This document shows positions 21,892 through 33,754 of a stretch of 64,000 nt of DNA, piece after piece (position 1 is the first letter of the stretch; each line of letters starts with the position of its first letter). The stretch is from Sparassis latifolia. Taxonomy: Eukaryota; Basidiomycota; Agaricomycetes; Polyporales; Sparassidaceae. The stretch covers positions 1,612,001 to 1,676,000 of the forward strand of contig CM031560.1 in the NCBI GenBank assembly GCA_018466975.1, written 5' to 3'. The position numbers and the translations under genes are program-made. The notes beneath the pieces are model-generated. The model had not been told where the DNA came from and made no database searches. It saw only the letters and a list, made by a program, of their open reading frames with translations.

Positions 21892-23122
21892 ATGCTGGGA
21901 CATTTGCGTGCTGGTGCGCGAGTCGCACCCAAGTTCTCCACCCTGACCACAGCTTCGTCGTTCAGTCGCACTAAACGTCGAAAAATGTCTAGCGGCACAT
22001 CTGCTGGTGTCGAAAGAGGGATCGGTGACCCAGCCAAATACTGTAGCGATTTCGTCCGCCGGCGCGACTATGAGGCGTTCCTGACATCTCAATTCTACCC
22101 GCGCGAGCTACGGGATCACTACCTTGCCCTGAGGGCGTTTTACGTGCGTATGATCAGTGCTGTTGCTTAGGTTTCCGTGTAACTGAGAATGCGTTGCAGG
22201 TGGAACTTGCGACGGTGCAAGAAGCTGTGTCCAAACCGATGATCGGGAAGATGAGGATGCAATTTTGGAGAGACGCTGTGAAGGCCATGTCCGACGTGCG
22301 TCTCACTCTCCATACCTCCCCGAACATGCCTGCTGGTGAATCTCTACTGACCATGGATGTCCCGTAGGGCAGACCGCCGAGGCACCCCATTGCGCTTGCG
22401 CTGCATGACGCGTCGGATAAGACGAATTTATCAGCATACCACTTGAAGAGAATCATCGATGCCAGGGTACGGTCCACATGGATCGTCTCCAGAATTTTGG
22501 TTGACACATCATCCTAGGACGCCGAACTAGACACTCCCACGCACCTGACCCTTGATTCCCTGACAGCGCATGCCGAGGCCACATCGTCGACATTCCTTTA
22601 TCTTCTCCTGTCCCTCCTGTCACTATCCTCTTCGTCTGCGCTCTCTCATGCCGCCTCCCATCTCGGCGTTTCGCAGGGAATCTTCACGCTCCTCCGCGCT
22701 ATGCCGTATCACACGGCACAAGGGCGGATGGTCATACCCGCGGAGATGACCGCGCGCCATGGCGTCAGCCAAGAGGAAGTATTTAGGAAAGGTGGGAACG
22801 CGAAGGGCATCGAAGATGCGGTGTTCGAATTTGCGACAGTAGCTAATGATCATCTAACCACCGCGCTCGAAATGTTTAAGGAGGAAGGGATGGGAGGGAA
22901 GGTGCCGGTAAGAGCGAGGCCAGTGTTTCTTAGTGGGGTACGTCTCGCGGGCCGTTACGGATGTGTATGGGAGACGATGACCTTGTCGTACAGATCCCGA
23001 CGAGAATATACCTCGAGCGTCTGCAGGAAGTCAACTTTGACGCGTTCCACCCGAGCTTGCGTCTCCGCGACTGGAAGGTGCCTTGGAAAGTCTGGAGTAG
23101 TTATTACAAGGGCACATTCTAG
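21892..23122 (+). CDS. Complex I assembly factor NDUFAF6 (squalene/phytoene synthase-like)
   Basis: Mitochondrial protein with a prenyl-synthase fold, needed to assemble the early ND1 module of NADH dehydrogenase. Five exons (21892-22143, 22200-22295, 22368-22466, 22518-22937, 22994-23122) give 331 aa. The N-terminus from MLGHLRAGARVAPKF is presequence-like. Family blocks are CSDFVRRRDYEAFLTSQFYP, LALRAFYVELATVQE, IGKMRMQFWRDAVK, LGVSQGIFTLLRAMPYHTAQ, and the C-terminal YLERLQEVNFDAFHPSLR. The protein ends with WSSYYKGTF. An internal ATG at 21985 would give a form without the presequence. Confidence 0.93.
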
Positions 23123-23421
23123 TAGAACACTTCAGCCATATGTCCAAAACTTTTGTTACACTGCCGTTTCGTTGTTGCTTGAGAGAAAGCACACCCGCCA
23201 CAAAGGCCTCGTTCAGAAAAAGTTAGAGGTCCGCCTCTACCGCCGCTTGGGCAGGACCGCTCGTGTGGCAGATCTCAACATTCTTATCCCATCCTCCTTA
23301 GCACACCGGCTTCTCCCTTCCACGACGTCCATCTCCCGAGCCCCCCGCCGTCGTGGTCTCTACTGGTGGCCTGGTTTTGTAAGTTCTAACACCGGTGCGG
23401 ACTTCGTGCATCGCAGGCACC

Positions 23422-26400
23422 ATGCAGCACCTTTGCGGTATGTCTCGTCATGACGTGCGGCTGAACCACCCGACTCACTCTATGTGGCTCCGACCGCCCT
23501 CTCAGACGAGATCATACAGATTATCTTGAATGAGCTCGAGAATCCGACGAACTTTAGTCTTATTTCAAAGCGGTTCTACCAGTTCACGCAGGATCCGTAT
23601 GTCCGCGCATCGTATTTCCTCGCCCGCTATGGCCGGATACAGGCGCTTTACTGGGCTCTGGGGAGAGGCAAACTAATGAACGAGAAGGTCATCGATGTAC
23701 GCGTTTCACCTGGGGTATCATGCCTGAAGTGACGTGGAGCCTGATCACTCCCGCCTCAGATACTGATATCCAGCGGCGCGCACCTCTCGCGCTATCTCGC
23801 GCAATGTGCCATTCATCACTACTTCCGTACCCAAGTTGGGTTTATCAAGACCCCATGGGTCCGTAGCATCTCGTTCCCGGTCTTCTCCCATTTCATGGCT
23901 GTGGCCGCGCGCATGTACGGCGACATACCCACCGGCAAGGGTGACGATGACGCTTCCATATTCGCGGCGCTGTTGAAGCAGAACAGATTCACCACGGACG
24001 TTCGGGCGGGCAAATGGGAGATGCTGAAAGATGTGCTGGAAAAGTATAAGGTGCGTGGCGCGTTCCGTGGCGCGTTTCTGCACCAATTCACGCGTGGGTC
24101 ATCTCCTAGTTTATCCCCTTCTGCAATAAGGTATGTGGATGATGTGATACCATCTGCAGTGACTATATGTGCCTTCTCCAGGATCCCATGATGGCCCAAT
24201 TTCCTCTCGTGCTGGCGATCGAGCCACGTCTTCTAACTTACGCACGCACTAATGGCTTTTACATGGATCGCAAGGTCAGTGCATTCCCTTATCATTCATG
24301 GCATCAACAATCTATAAACACTACTTGCACCTAGTACCGTAATTTCGTCTTCCGCAAGATGTTCGAGAAACCAGCAGTTGCTTACGAGGGCCGTGCGGAC
24401 GAGATCATTCAGAATGTCCGCGAGTTATCGCGTCTAGATCCTGCGTATGTCATATTTCCTATCATATTCTTCGTGTTTGCTGGGCAAATGACTTATGGCT
24501 TTGGATGCTTTAGCATGTTCCTAAGCAGAACGGTAGCTGCCGAAATTTGTATGGAGGCGGGGACGAACGATCAGGCCTATGCAGCACTGAAGAGACTTGA
24601 TAAAGAAAGAGAGTTGAAGTATGATTTACGGTTCGTACCTGTCATTGTGTCCCCATTGAAACCGGTTGACGCCTGCCTGGTAGTTCTGTCGTTGGAGAAC
24701 TTATAAAGGTAGCAAAATAAATGTTGCAGAATTTAACCCTAACTGATGTCTTTTCCAGCTGTTCATAAATACTCGTTCGATCTCGAATCCGTACACATTC
24801 CTTGTCCTCCGCGAATTGCACCGTGACTACCCTTCGCAAGACCCTACCGTCCGTCTCGTTTTGCTGCTCATAATCTTCCACTCCGAGTCTATACCGCTCT
24901 CACCATCACCCATATCTCGCCCCACGACGACCCCCCTGCTTCGTGCGTACGTCTCGGCTTGCAAGGAAAAGGTGCAGAGCATGGGCTTAAGCCCAGTGAC
25001 GCGGTGTGACCTAGTCGACGTTCTTGTAAATAAGTTCGTCCCCGATCGTTTCTGGGGTGTTCTGGAGTATGGCCGCGTCGTGTTAGGTTTGGAACAAAAG
25101 GAGGAAGAGGAGCTGCTGCAGGACGTCGCTCTCAAGTGTCTGGAGATCAGCTGCAAGGGGAAGATGCTCAAGAGGCTCGTCGAATCACATCCTTTCCTGT
25201 CTGATGTGATCGCCTCCCACGTGTTGCACAACTTCCGCATAGACCTCGACGACTTGCCTCCGTCTGAAGACGAGAATGCTTGCCACGAGTTCGAGGCAAG
25301 GCTCTGCAGAGACTTTGTGACTGTTAGGCGCAGTGGAAGCTTTGCAGAGGCTGCAGTTGAAGGGACAGGTTCTGCCCAAGTAGTGGAAGATGTACAGGGC
25401 CAGCACCAAGATACTGCTGAGGGTAACGACGATGATGACAGCGACATTGTTGAGATGCCCGATCCCCCGGATGACGGAGACGACGACGATCTCGTACGTT
25501 CCACCCGCTTCTTGTTGTGGGGTTGTACTTTGGCTCTTATCTTTACATCAACAGGGTCCTGTTGGTCAAGACACTTTGACTTCCATGATCAGGAAGGATG
25601 AAATGGCACCTATGCGGCGCCGCCGATTTTATGAAATGGTCACGAACTATCACGATGGTCTAGGCAGGTTACCCTACCCAGCAGGTGAATTACTGGTTTT
25701 CAACCTTTGGATCTGACGTTCTGACCGCTATGTAGATTACCAGCAGGTGGGGCGATGGATTCGCACCCATTACGGTCATCGCAGTGCAGTCAGCGCCGTG
25801 TTCATGATGCATGCTATCTTGAATGAAAACACTGTTGTGAGTCCGCCTTCATGCAAGCATGGCAGTATTATAGAATGTTACTGAACATTCTCAGGTGCTT
25901 CAGCCGTACCTTTACTCAGAGAACTTCGACATGGCCAATCGCGTTCCCGTAACGCTCAAGCAGTTCAAGATGCTCGGGCGGCTTGGTCGGTCGCCGGTAA
26001 GGGCTACTGCTGAAGTTCAACACTTCGGCTGGCTGACGTTGCTTCGATAGTCTACCGCTCTGTATGACGACATCGAGGCCGGCATCGAGTTTTACTTTGG
26101 CGAGGAAGATTACTTGACTCCGGATGAGCTCAGCGGCAACACTACTCCGCCCCGCAAGGCGCGAAGTCACAAGGTAAAAGTCAAGGCTGAGAACAGTGGT
26201 GGATCGAGTACGCAGATGGTGAATGTTGCACCTCGTGCGGTTCCTTCATCGTCCAGGCTTCCGAGCAGTCCCCGAGGAAAGAATAGGCCACGCCGTAGTG
26301 CAGCGAGTACTGTATGCTATGTGGTTCCGGATAGCGACGACGAAGGTATCGTCGAGGGGAGGGTTGATGAGCATGTGAAGAAGCGTAGAGTGGAGTCAAA

Positions 26401-26803
26401 CCTGCAGCGGTGGATCAAGCACTTGTCTGTATTACTGAAGGAGGAACAGAAGAAGGTGAGCTCGTGTAGTCTTGCAGACGGATATGGCCCTTAGACTACC
26501 ATTCAGTATAAAGAAAAGAAGAAACGCGAACAAGCTGCAGCACAACCCGGTACCAAAGTGCGCGTGCTGAAGGTGTGTTATTCACGTGCTTGTTGCGTCA
26601 AGGGATCTAAGCGTTATCTGCAGAGCGAATTCTTCAAGTCGCTGTCGTATAATCTGCCTCGTCTGCGCAAGGCCGACAAGCTGAAACGCCAGCAGCTTTA
26701 TGGCGCGGATGTTCCTGACGAAGATTACAGTGAAGGCGAGGAAGACGAGTATCATTATCGGACTACCCGATCCAAGCGTCGCAAGGTCGATACCGAGGAC
26801 TGA
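23422..26803 (+). CDS. Large F-box-like protein, conserved but uncharacterised
   Basis: Multi-exon gene for roughly 900 aa. A 16-nt first exon (23422-23437, MQHLC) splices to exon 2 at 23506, giving CDEIIQIILNELENPTNFSL and ISKRFYQFTQDPYVRASYFL, an F-box-like start with helical repeats after it. The GTG-started frame at 23484 is the alternative reading without this intron. The body is helical and Leu-rich. Acidic (GNDDDDSDIVEMPDPPDDGD) and basic Ser-rich stretches follow, and the end is nuclear-signal-like (YHYRTTRSKRRKVDTED). I recognise similar hypothetical basidiomycete proteins but no tested function; a substrate adaptor or nuclear role is speculation. Confidence 0.7.
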
Positions 26804-27995
26804 GCCGATTGTTTGTTTCCTGCATTTTCCGGATCGTTTTTCTTATCCCCACCCACATCCAGAAATAACGTCCCATTCTGATTGCATTCATTCATCATAG
26901 CTCCATCAATCACTCTCGAAGCGCAGTAATCCTCTTTTCCAGTGCAGCCTACCTTACTTTATTCATGTATCGTTGTTCGGATCGAATGCATGTTGCATCT
27001 TTCGTCGTGGCTTCCGACTACTCCCCGGCCGTCACAGCGAACTATATATCCGTGCAAGGTACGTCTCATCAGGTGCGTTAACTATCGGCGTATAGTGGGC
27101 GTGGGGCTTCGGACCGACTGATCCAAGAATCAATTTCCTTCGGCCAATACTTACATTGCAATGGTCACTGCTACACTTTGCAGCTCTTATCAGTGAATGA
27201 AATCCATCCAGCTCCAGGCATGATATATGGATGTCCCAGGAACTATTGGTGAGTCCTGCAAATTCAATCTCTACTTATTCTATACCCGCTTTACTCGCCA
27301 CCTCCACATCGATTGATCTTCCTCGTCTAAATCCACCAGGCTACCAGCGCAATCAACGTTTTTCTGCACTTGCGTTTTGCTTCGTCGTGCGAGTCTCAGG
27401 CAAATCTCGCTCAACCAAGTACGGACAAATCTCTCTGCAAGAACCATGATAAATTTGCAAGTGTTTTGACCTTTTCTCATATGCCATTCCCCAGTTCCCC
27501 TTGGCCTTACGGACAGATGCCAGATATCTTCCCGTGTTGTCCTAGGTTTTCGTTCGGTTGCAAGATTCGGCTTAACATATACAATCGCGCTGGTGTATCC
27601 CCTTTCCTTCTCATCAACCGCCGTCAGCTCGAAAGTGACTGCGGCGCCACTGATTGTTCTACCGTTCTGTTCAGTCGGTCTGGAATCGCCGCCAGAGGTC
27701 AGCGAAAGACTGGCTTTCGTGATTCGTCGAGATGCACCAAGCCACCCTTCCTGACAAATGATCTACGTACCTCCATAGATGAAGCTGTTTCAGGACGCAG
27801 GACGTCGCATTCGTGCCGCAGTAGGTACATACATTGGAAGTTTACTTCACATTTGAGATATATGCGCAGTTCATATCATATCAACGATAGGATGACAGCC
27901 ACATCCACGGATTACTGGCGTGGGCACTTTGTCGTGTTCGACGTCAGTGGTTATCTCTGGCACGCGAGTTCATGGAATTGACATCAGCACTGAGC
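26804..27995. other. 1.2-kb interval without a confirmed gene
   Basis: Lies between the convergent 3' ends of the F-box-like gene and the M3 peptidase. A 203-codon open frame (27370-27981, +) contains Met-Pro-Phe-Pro near 27481 and a possible short intron around 27591, but has no family signature and poor codon bias. It may be an orphan gene, a lncRNA locus, or chance. Confidence 0.3.
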
Positions 27996-30900
27996 TCAGA
28001 GATTCGGCGATGCCGCCGAAGTGTGCCCAAACAATTCCTTAATGAACGCCTCAGAGTTGGGCGGGCGTCCGAGGAATTCCTGTAGGTTCAAGGTCAACGC
28101 GAATACCGTTACGGCTCAATGAAAATATGGCGAACCTCAAGTGATACGAGCTCTTCCCTACTCCCTCCAGGTTGCAGGATCTTTTCACGGTAGCGCTGAC
28201 CAAGTGCGGGATCGAGGGGGCCCTTCTTGAACACTGTTGCATACATGTCCGAAGCGAACACGAGAGAGTACGTGTACCTGTTGACCGCAATAGAATTACT
28301 TCTTCAGTTCACTCGGAAGGTAGGAAAACCTGCCCGTAGTATCCTGCGTCGTAACCGCTTGCAATGTGGTTGAAGGTGGCCTGACCAGTCGTAGGCTTCC
28401 CTCCCTTGACGAGAGATATCGACTCTCGGAGCTTATTCCACAGTTCGGTCTCATCCGATGAGGCTGTGTATACGAAGGCAAGTACCGCTCAGTATCGCAC
28501 ATCGGCATGAATGATGCAAGGATGCTGCGTACTCTTCGCAGTGTGCACCTTGATGTCGAAATTTGCGAAGAAGAGCTGACGGAGGTAAAACAGCCCCACG
28601 TTGACATAACGGCTGAAGAACGCACTGTCAGGCGCAGAACGTCCACAGGAACAAAAATCCCACCTCTTAATGATCTTGTCGATCAACTCAGGAGAGAGCG
28701 GCTGCTGCGTCTCGTAATGGCGAGACATTCGCTTAAGTACTTCAGGCTCGAAGCACCTATTTTTACCGGTGATCAATTATATCGCAATGTGAAACCATAA
28801 GGCTGACACACCAGTTCTCGAGCATCTGGGATGGTGCTTCCACAAAGTCTCTTGCGACACTGCAAAATAGCCGCAACATTTGACACCCTTCCGAGATCAG
28901 AGATATTAAGGATCTGTACCTGGTACCATGGAACCGCGAATACTTCGTCCGGCTCAGGAGCCCGTGGAATACATGTCCCATTTCGTGGAAGAACGTGACC
29001 ACATCGTCGTGGCGCATCAATGCTGGCTTCTGTGGTGTCGGCTTCGCGAGATTCGCAACCATCGCGGCGAGTGGGTAGCTTCGCTTGCCATCTGGGCGCT
29101 GGTACCCTGGGAGGAGAGGCCAGACGGCTGCATGCGAGTACTTCGAGGCTGCATGATACGAGTATGTCAACGCAAAAATTTACGAGGAAGGGAAACGCGC
29201 ATACCGCGAGGAAAGAGGTCCAAGTAGCAGAAGCCGATAAACCCGGATTCATCCTTCGCATCATTCTCCCAGACTGAGAACTGCTGCACCTCTGAAACAA
29301 TAAGAAGCAAGGTCATAATGAGGAGGATCACGATCAAGTCGAAACGCATACCAGGGTGCCACGTCTCCCCCTTCATTTCTACGAAGTGCACGCCAAGGAG
29401 ACTTTGATAAATTTCCAGAATCGCAGGCACGACGAATGACACAGGGAAGTACTCCTTCACAAGCTGGTCGTCTAGGTCTAGCGAGCGCTCGATGAACTTG
29501 CGGTCGTAGTACGAGTAGTCCCACACGTAGAATTCGCCATCGAACGGGTAGCCCTTCTCTGCGTGCTCTTCCTGTTTCAGTGCGAGAAGCACTTCGCGGT
29601 CCTTGAGTCCTACGGGGCGCAGTTTCTGCTCTAGATCGGCGAGGAACTGCCGACATCCCAGCAGCTGAGCTCAGATATTTCGGTACGCAGAGGAAGCCTT
29701 ACATCAATGACGCCGCGAGAGTTCTTCACCATCTTTACCTCAGTGATGTAGTCTGCCCAATTGTCATACCCAAGAAGCGCAGCAATCTGACGGCGGAGCT
29801 CCAAGGCCTTGCTCAGAATTGGTGCGTTAACGTCCAGTCGGCCCTCACGGCGCTCATACGCGATCCTTCGCGTCTCTGGATTCTCTGCAAATTTGAACTA
29901 TGAAGACAAAGGTCATAATATCTCCGCTCATTATAAGAGCGAAGACTTACGACGGGAAAGATGTCTGGCGTCTTGAATGTCACATCGTACAGTTCCTTAT
30001 CTCCTTCGGTGCGCTTTGTGTAACCAGAGACCACATCGGCCGGAACGCCCTTCAGTTCTTCCAGAGTGAATGATACGAAGCCCTACGTTATGCCCAATTG
30101 TCGGACTCATCAGAAGGGAAAAGCTACCGTCTCAGAGACAACGCACGTTTTCCTCGTTGAAATTTCTCTATCCTCATGCTCTCAGTAACGCGACTATATA
30201 CAAGCAAGTCACGCAACATGCTTACACTGAACTGAAGACATGTCTGAGATAGCTCCTTCTGCAACCGCATCAGCTCATCGCGTTCCTTGTCCGGTAAAGC
30301 CAATCCAGAGCGCCTCCCGTCCAGAATCATCTTCTCCACCAGACGAATTTCTTCAGGACTCAGCTTGACGTTTGATTCCTTGATGTTCTTCTCTGCGGCC
30401 AACTTGGCCTGGAATACGTCCAATCGCATAGACGCGTCAACCCCGTAGTCCCGAACCATGACCTCCGCGTCATTGGAGGCATCACGCAACTCTTTCGAGG
30501 GAGACACGTTCTGGTAGAATGAGAGCGGTTCGACGATTGAATCAATCTGGGCTTCTCCTTGGGCAAGGGCAGCCTAGCAAGCACATGAGTCCTGGAGAAA
30601 TAGGAGCAACGCGGGATAGAACTTACGAACACCTAAAAACCACCATCACAGAGGATGCGGAGGGTCAAGCCAAACAACAAAGGAGGAAATACTGAAGTGC
30701 ATACGGATGTGAAGTTGCAGTCAGCAGGTGTCAGAGCACCAATCCTATCGTTCAGCTCACGATCGCGAGCGATGGCCTCTTTGGTGAGGGCCAGCACATC
30801 TGCGGCGGAATGGGTCCACGTCGGGGGAGCCTGAGGTGGGTTCAGAGACGCCATGGTGGTTGTGGTAGAAGGAGAGAACAACCCAGAAAGTGTGGACTGC

Positions 30901-31079
30901 GATCGATATATCCATCGAGAAGGCGCCGTGACCATATGCGCGTGCGGCATGCGTACGGGTCCAGAACACAGCTTGAATACGCCGAAGACTGCCAGTGCCC
31001 CCACCCCCACATGCACTGCCAAGCGAGACACAGACCTCCGTGGTGCCAGCATGGCACATGCCCGAGTAGAAATCGACAT
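27996..31079 (-). CDS. PRD1: M3 metallopeptidase, thimet oligopeptidase/saccharolysin type
   Basis: Zinc peptidase that cuts short peptides, including cleaved presequences, in the cytosol and mitochondrial intermembrane space in yeast. The zinc site is FFHEMGHVFHGL (HEMGH at 28973-28987), with the third ligand in FVEAPSQMLENW. Other blocks are VSPSKELRDASNDAE, FTLEELKGVPADVVSGY, YYDRKFIERS, YSYHAASKYSH and, near the end, GYDAGYYG, TYSLVFASDMYATVF and a last EFLGRPPNSEAF. About 12 exons. Two start options: ATG at 31079 adds an N-terminus with a hydrophobic segment (HVGVGALAVFGVFKL); ATG at 30854 (MASLNPPQAPP) gives the cytosolic form. Both may be used. Confidence 0.9.
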
Positions 31080-31739
31080 GCTGAAGTCCGGGACCCGGCA
31101 GATTCTGAATAGAAAGCGGCCTGTTTACGCTTCCGCAGCGACTGCGTAAACTGCTTCCGCCCACAACACGCCCAGAGGAATTGAAACCCGCTCGACTGGT
31201 AGGGCAGCAGATGGAGATGGTGAAGAAGGATCAACTCATGACCCGCTCAATTACGCGAACTTAGCACCCGCGCGATGGTCTCACGCGTCTAGCGCACAAT
31301 GCACAGAGTGGTGGTAGTACGTATACGCCGCATACAGTTCTCCACCCGCCTTGAACAACAAGAAATTTCTGGGGCCCTGCGCGTTATCTTTCGAACGCAC
31401 GTTGCTACTGAAACAGAGGTGTAATTTTACCCTCTGCGGTGCTGGACACTTGCCAGAGGACACTTGGCTTGTCCCAGTTGAGGCTTGGCCCACGACTCTG
31501 CTCGACTCTCACTCGCAACTGTGTGAAGGACTCGGTACTTGCCACAAGTGCGCACAGTAAAACATTGCCGTGGAAGGTTAAGAAACTGAGGGGTATGTAA
31601 GGACCGCTCCTTTTCCTTTCCACTGATAGCACAACATTAAAGTCGAGCAGCCCAGCAACGCTAGACTAACTTTATGTTATGAGGGTATAAGTGAAATGGT
31701 ATAAATCTAGCTACTGGGTCAACTCACTAGCGCATACCA
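31080..31739. other. Intergenic
   Basis: About 660 bp between the start of the M3 peptidase gene and the stop of the amidohydrolase gene, both on the minus strand. Only short unspliced ORFs; no repeat or RNA gene recognised. Confidence 0.4.
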
Positions 31740-33498
31740 TCAGAGACTTTGAACTATTTTCTTTTCTCGCAACCATTTCTTGGCCAGCCTGCGAGAAACG
31801 ATTACACCGGCCTTTATCGTAGTCCGAGAGTATGACGGATTCAGCGCAGCAGAATACGCCGTTTCATTATCGTGAAGTAGCACGAAGTCTGCAACAGCGC
31901 CTATGGTTGGGACCAGCCCACACGTTGACGTGCCTTCACTGGTCAAGAGAGACATGGTCGCGCGCCCGATTGCGGTTCTAGTATTCAGCGTGACGGCTTC
32001 CTTTACATAACATTAACGAGATTAACACCCCGGAGTAAAATTCTGTGAGACGTACGAGAAGAGTGCGGCAGTCTTGCCTCGTTCCAGCCTGGAAGATAGC
32101 GACCCCAAGAAGACACAACGCCAGCGGGTCTAACGGGCCTTGAGGCGTAAAAGCGTTCTCAATATTGTTGACCGACATGCCGATTTTCAAGCCATATTCC
32201 CTAGCCAACTTTGGCACATTGAGCGTGCTCCTGGGTGCCTGCGGCAAATTTCTGCCCATCATGTACAGATCACTCGGAGGCAGACCCACGAGCGTGACAG
32301 GTAGGTCGTTTTCGCAGACGAGCTGGCAGAACCTCGTCCACTCGTCTGCGGAGAACAGGGTCAACCGCGTTGCATGCCCAATGCACACATGTGCGCCTGC
32401 GTGCCATCGCCCAGAACGGATTCGCTCGTGCAGTTGCTCGAGCACGTACCAAATCAGAGGTTCGGAGGTGAGATCTAGATTGTAATCGAGGTGGAAGTCC
32501 ACGTGCAGTCGGTTCTCAATTGCAGTATCGAGTATGAGCTTAATATTGCGTTTGGCATGCTCTGTACTGGGCTCGACGTAGGGCGCAGAGCCAACTGCCT
32601 GTACCCCAGCTCGTTTGGACGCGTTGCGCAGGAGGTCAAGATTCCTCCCTGGGTGTTCGTCGTCCAGGGAGGCAAATAACGGATCCTGTGCAAAAGCTGT
32701 CATGTAATAAGGACGGGATGCTGCAGAGACCAAGGGTCATTGTACCTGCAATCTGAACATCACAGATATCTTGAAACTCATCCCTCAGCCGAAGACCAGC
32801 TTCCAGGCAGCACATGTTGACAGTCCGGTCCACCTCGACGTGGGCGCGCATCAACGTGACACCACACTCCACGCTCTCCGTGATTAGTCGCTTACCCCGG
32901 TCATACAGATCCTCCGTGTCAGCGGGGAATGCGCTTTTGGCTTTCGCTGTGACCTTCAGCGCTTCTGTGAAGTCTCTAACCACCGCATCACCACGATGAC
33001 TGCGATCATGAGCAGGACGAGCAGTGCCTACCCTGACACTAGGTCATCGCATTTGTCCAAGAGGAAGCACTTGTCCAGGTGGATATGCCCGTGGCACAAC
33101 CTACAACCACAGGTGTCAATCTGCTCGCATGACTGTAGAAAAGGCGGGAGATTGACATACGCTGGGAGTAAAATTCCCCGCCCTTCCGCGTCAAGCTGTT
33201 CAAGGTCACAACGATCGGGAGAGTCTGCAAGGTCGGTAAATTCGGTGTCTTTGCACCCCGCAGGGCTGATGGTATCGACTATGCCGTCCACGCAGACAAC
33301 ATCGTATAGCTCGGTGCCTGCATGTCCATCGTCGTCAAGATCTAGATGAACATTGTGTATAACCAAGCGTCTGTTCAGGCCTTGAGTAATTAACATTGAG
33401 AACATTGCAGCAAAAATAAAAGCCACAGGCAGGGAGATAATTAGCAGCATACCAAGGTAATTCTTCAATAACTGAAATTCACTTGCCTTCGTCCCCAT
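31740..33498 (-). CDS. Amidohydrolase-superfamily enzyme (cytosine-deaminase-like)
   Basis: TIM-barrel metal-dependent hydrolase, probably acting on an amide or cyclic amidine. The first ATG is at 33498 (MGTKASEFQLLKNYL); a short intron with a GTATGC donor then joins LNRRLVIHNVHLDLDDDG. The metal motif HGHIHLDKC (HxH) is present, and further expected ligands occur in HVEVDRT, DFHLDYNLDLTSEP and VCIGHATRL. A later block, SVNNIENAFTPQGPLDPLAL, is family-like. The last exon, joined in phase (about 31740-31990), holds GRATMSLLTSEG and ADFVLLHDNETAYS. The fit to cytosine deaminase-like members is fair; the substrate is unknown. About six exons. Confidence 0.8.
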
Positions 33499-33754
33499 CC
33501 CTTCCACTCATCATAACCAGTTGGTTGGAGCGCTGCGGCATTCAGAATTTCAGACTATCGCAGCTCTGTGACAGATGGAAACGCAGATCACGTGTAATGC
33601 GTAACACGCGTGTGCCACGCTGGAAATTTCGCAGACTGCACAAATACTTTCCGGAGATTTTGACGAGAAACAGGAGACGGCAGACTATAGGAAAGACAGA
33701 GTGCGAAGTATATTCAACGTGTAGTGTGAGTATATTAAGCCTGTGTCATATGTG

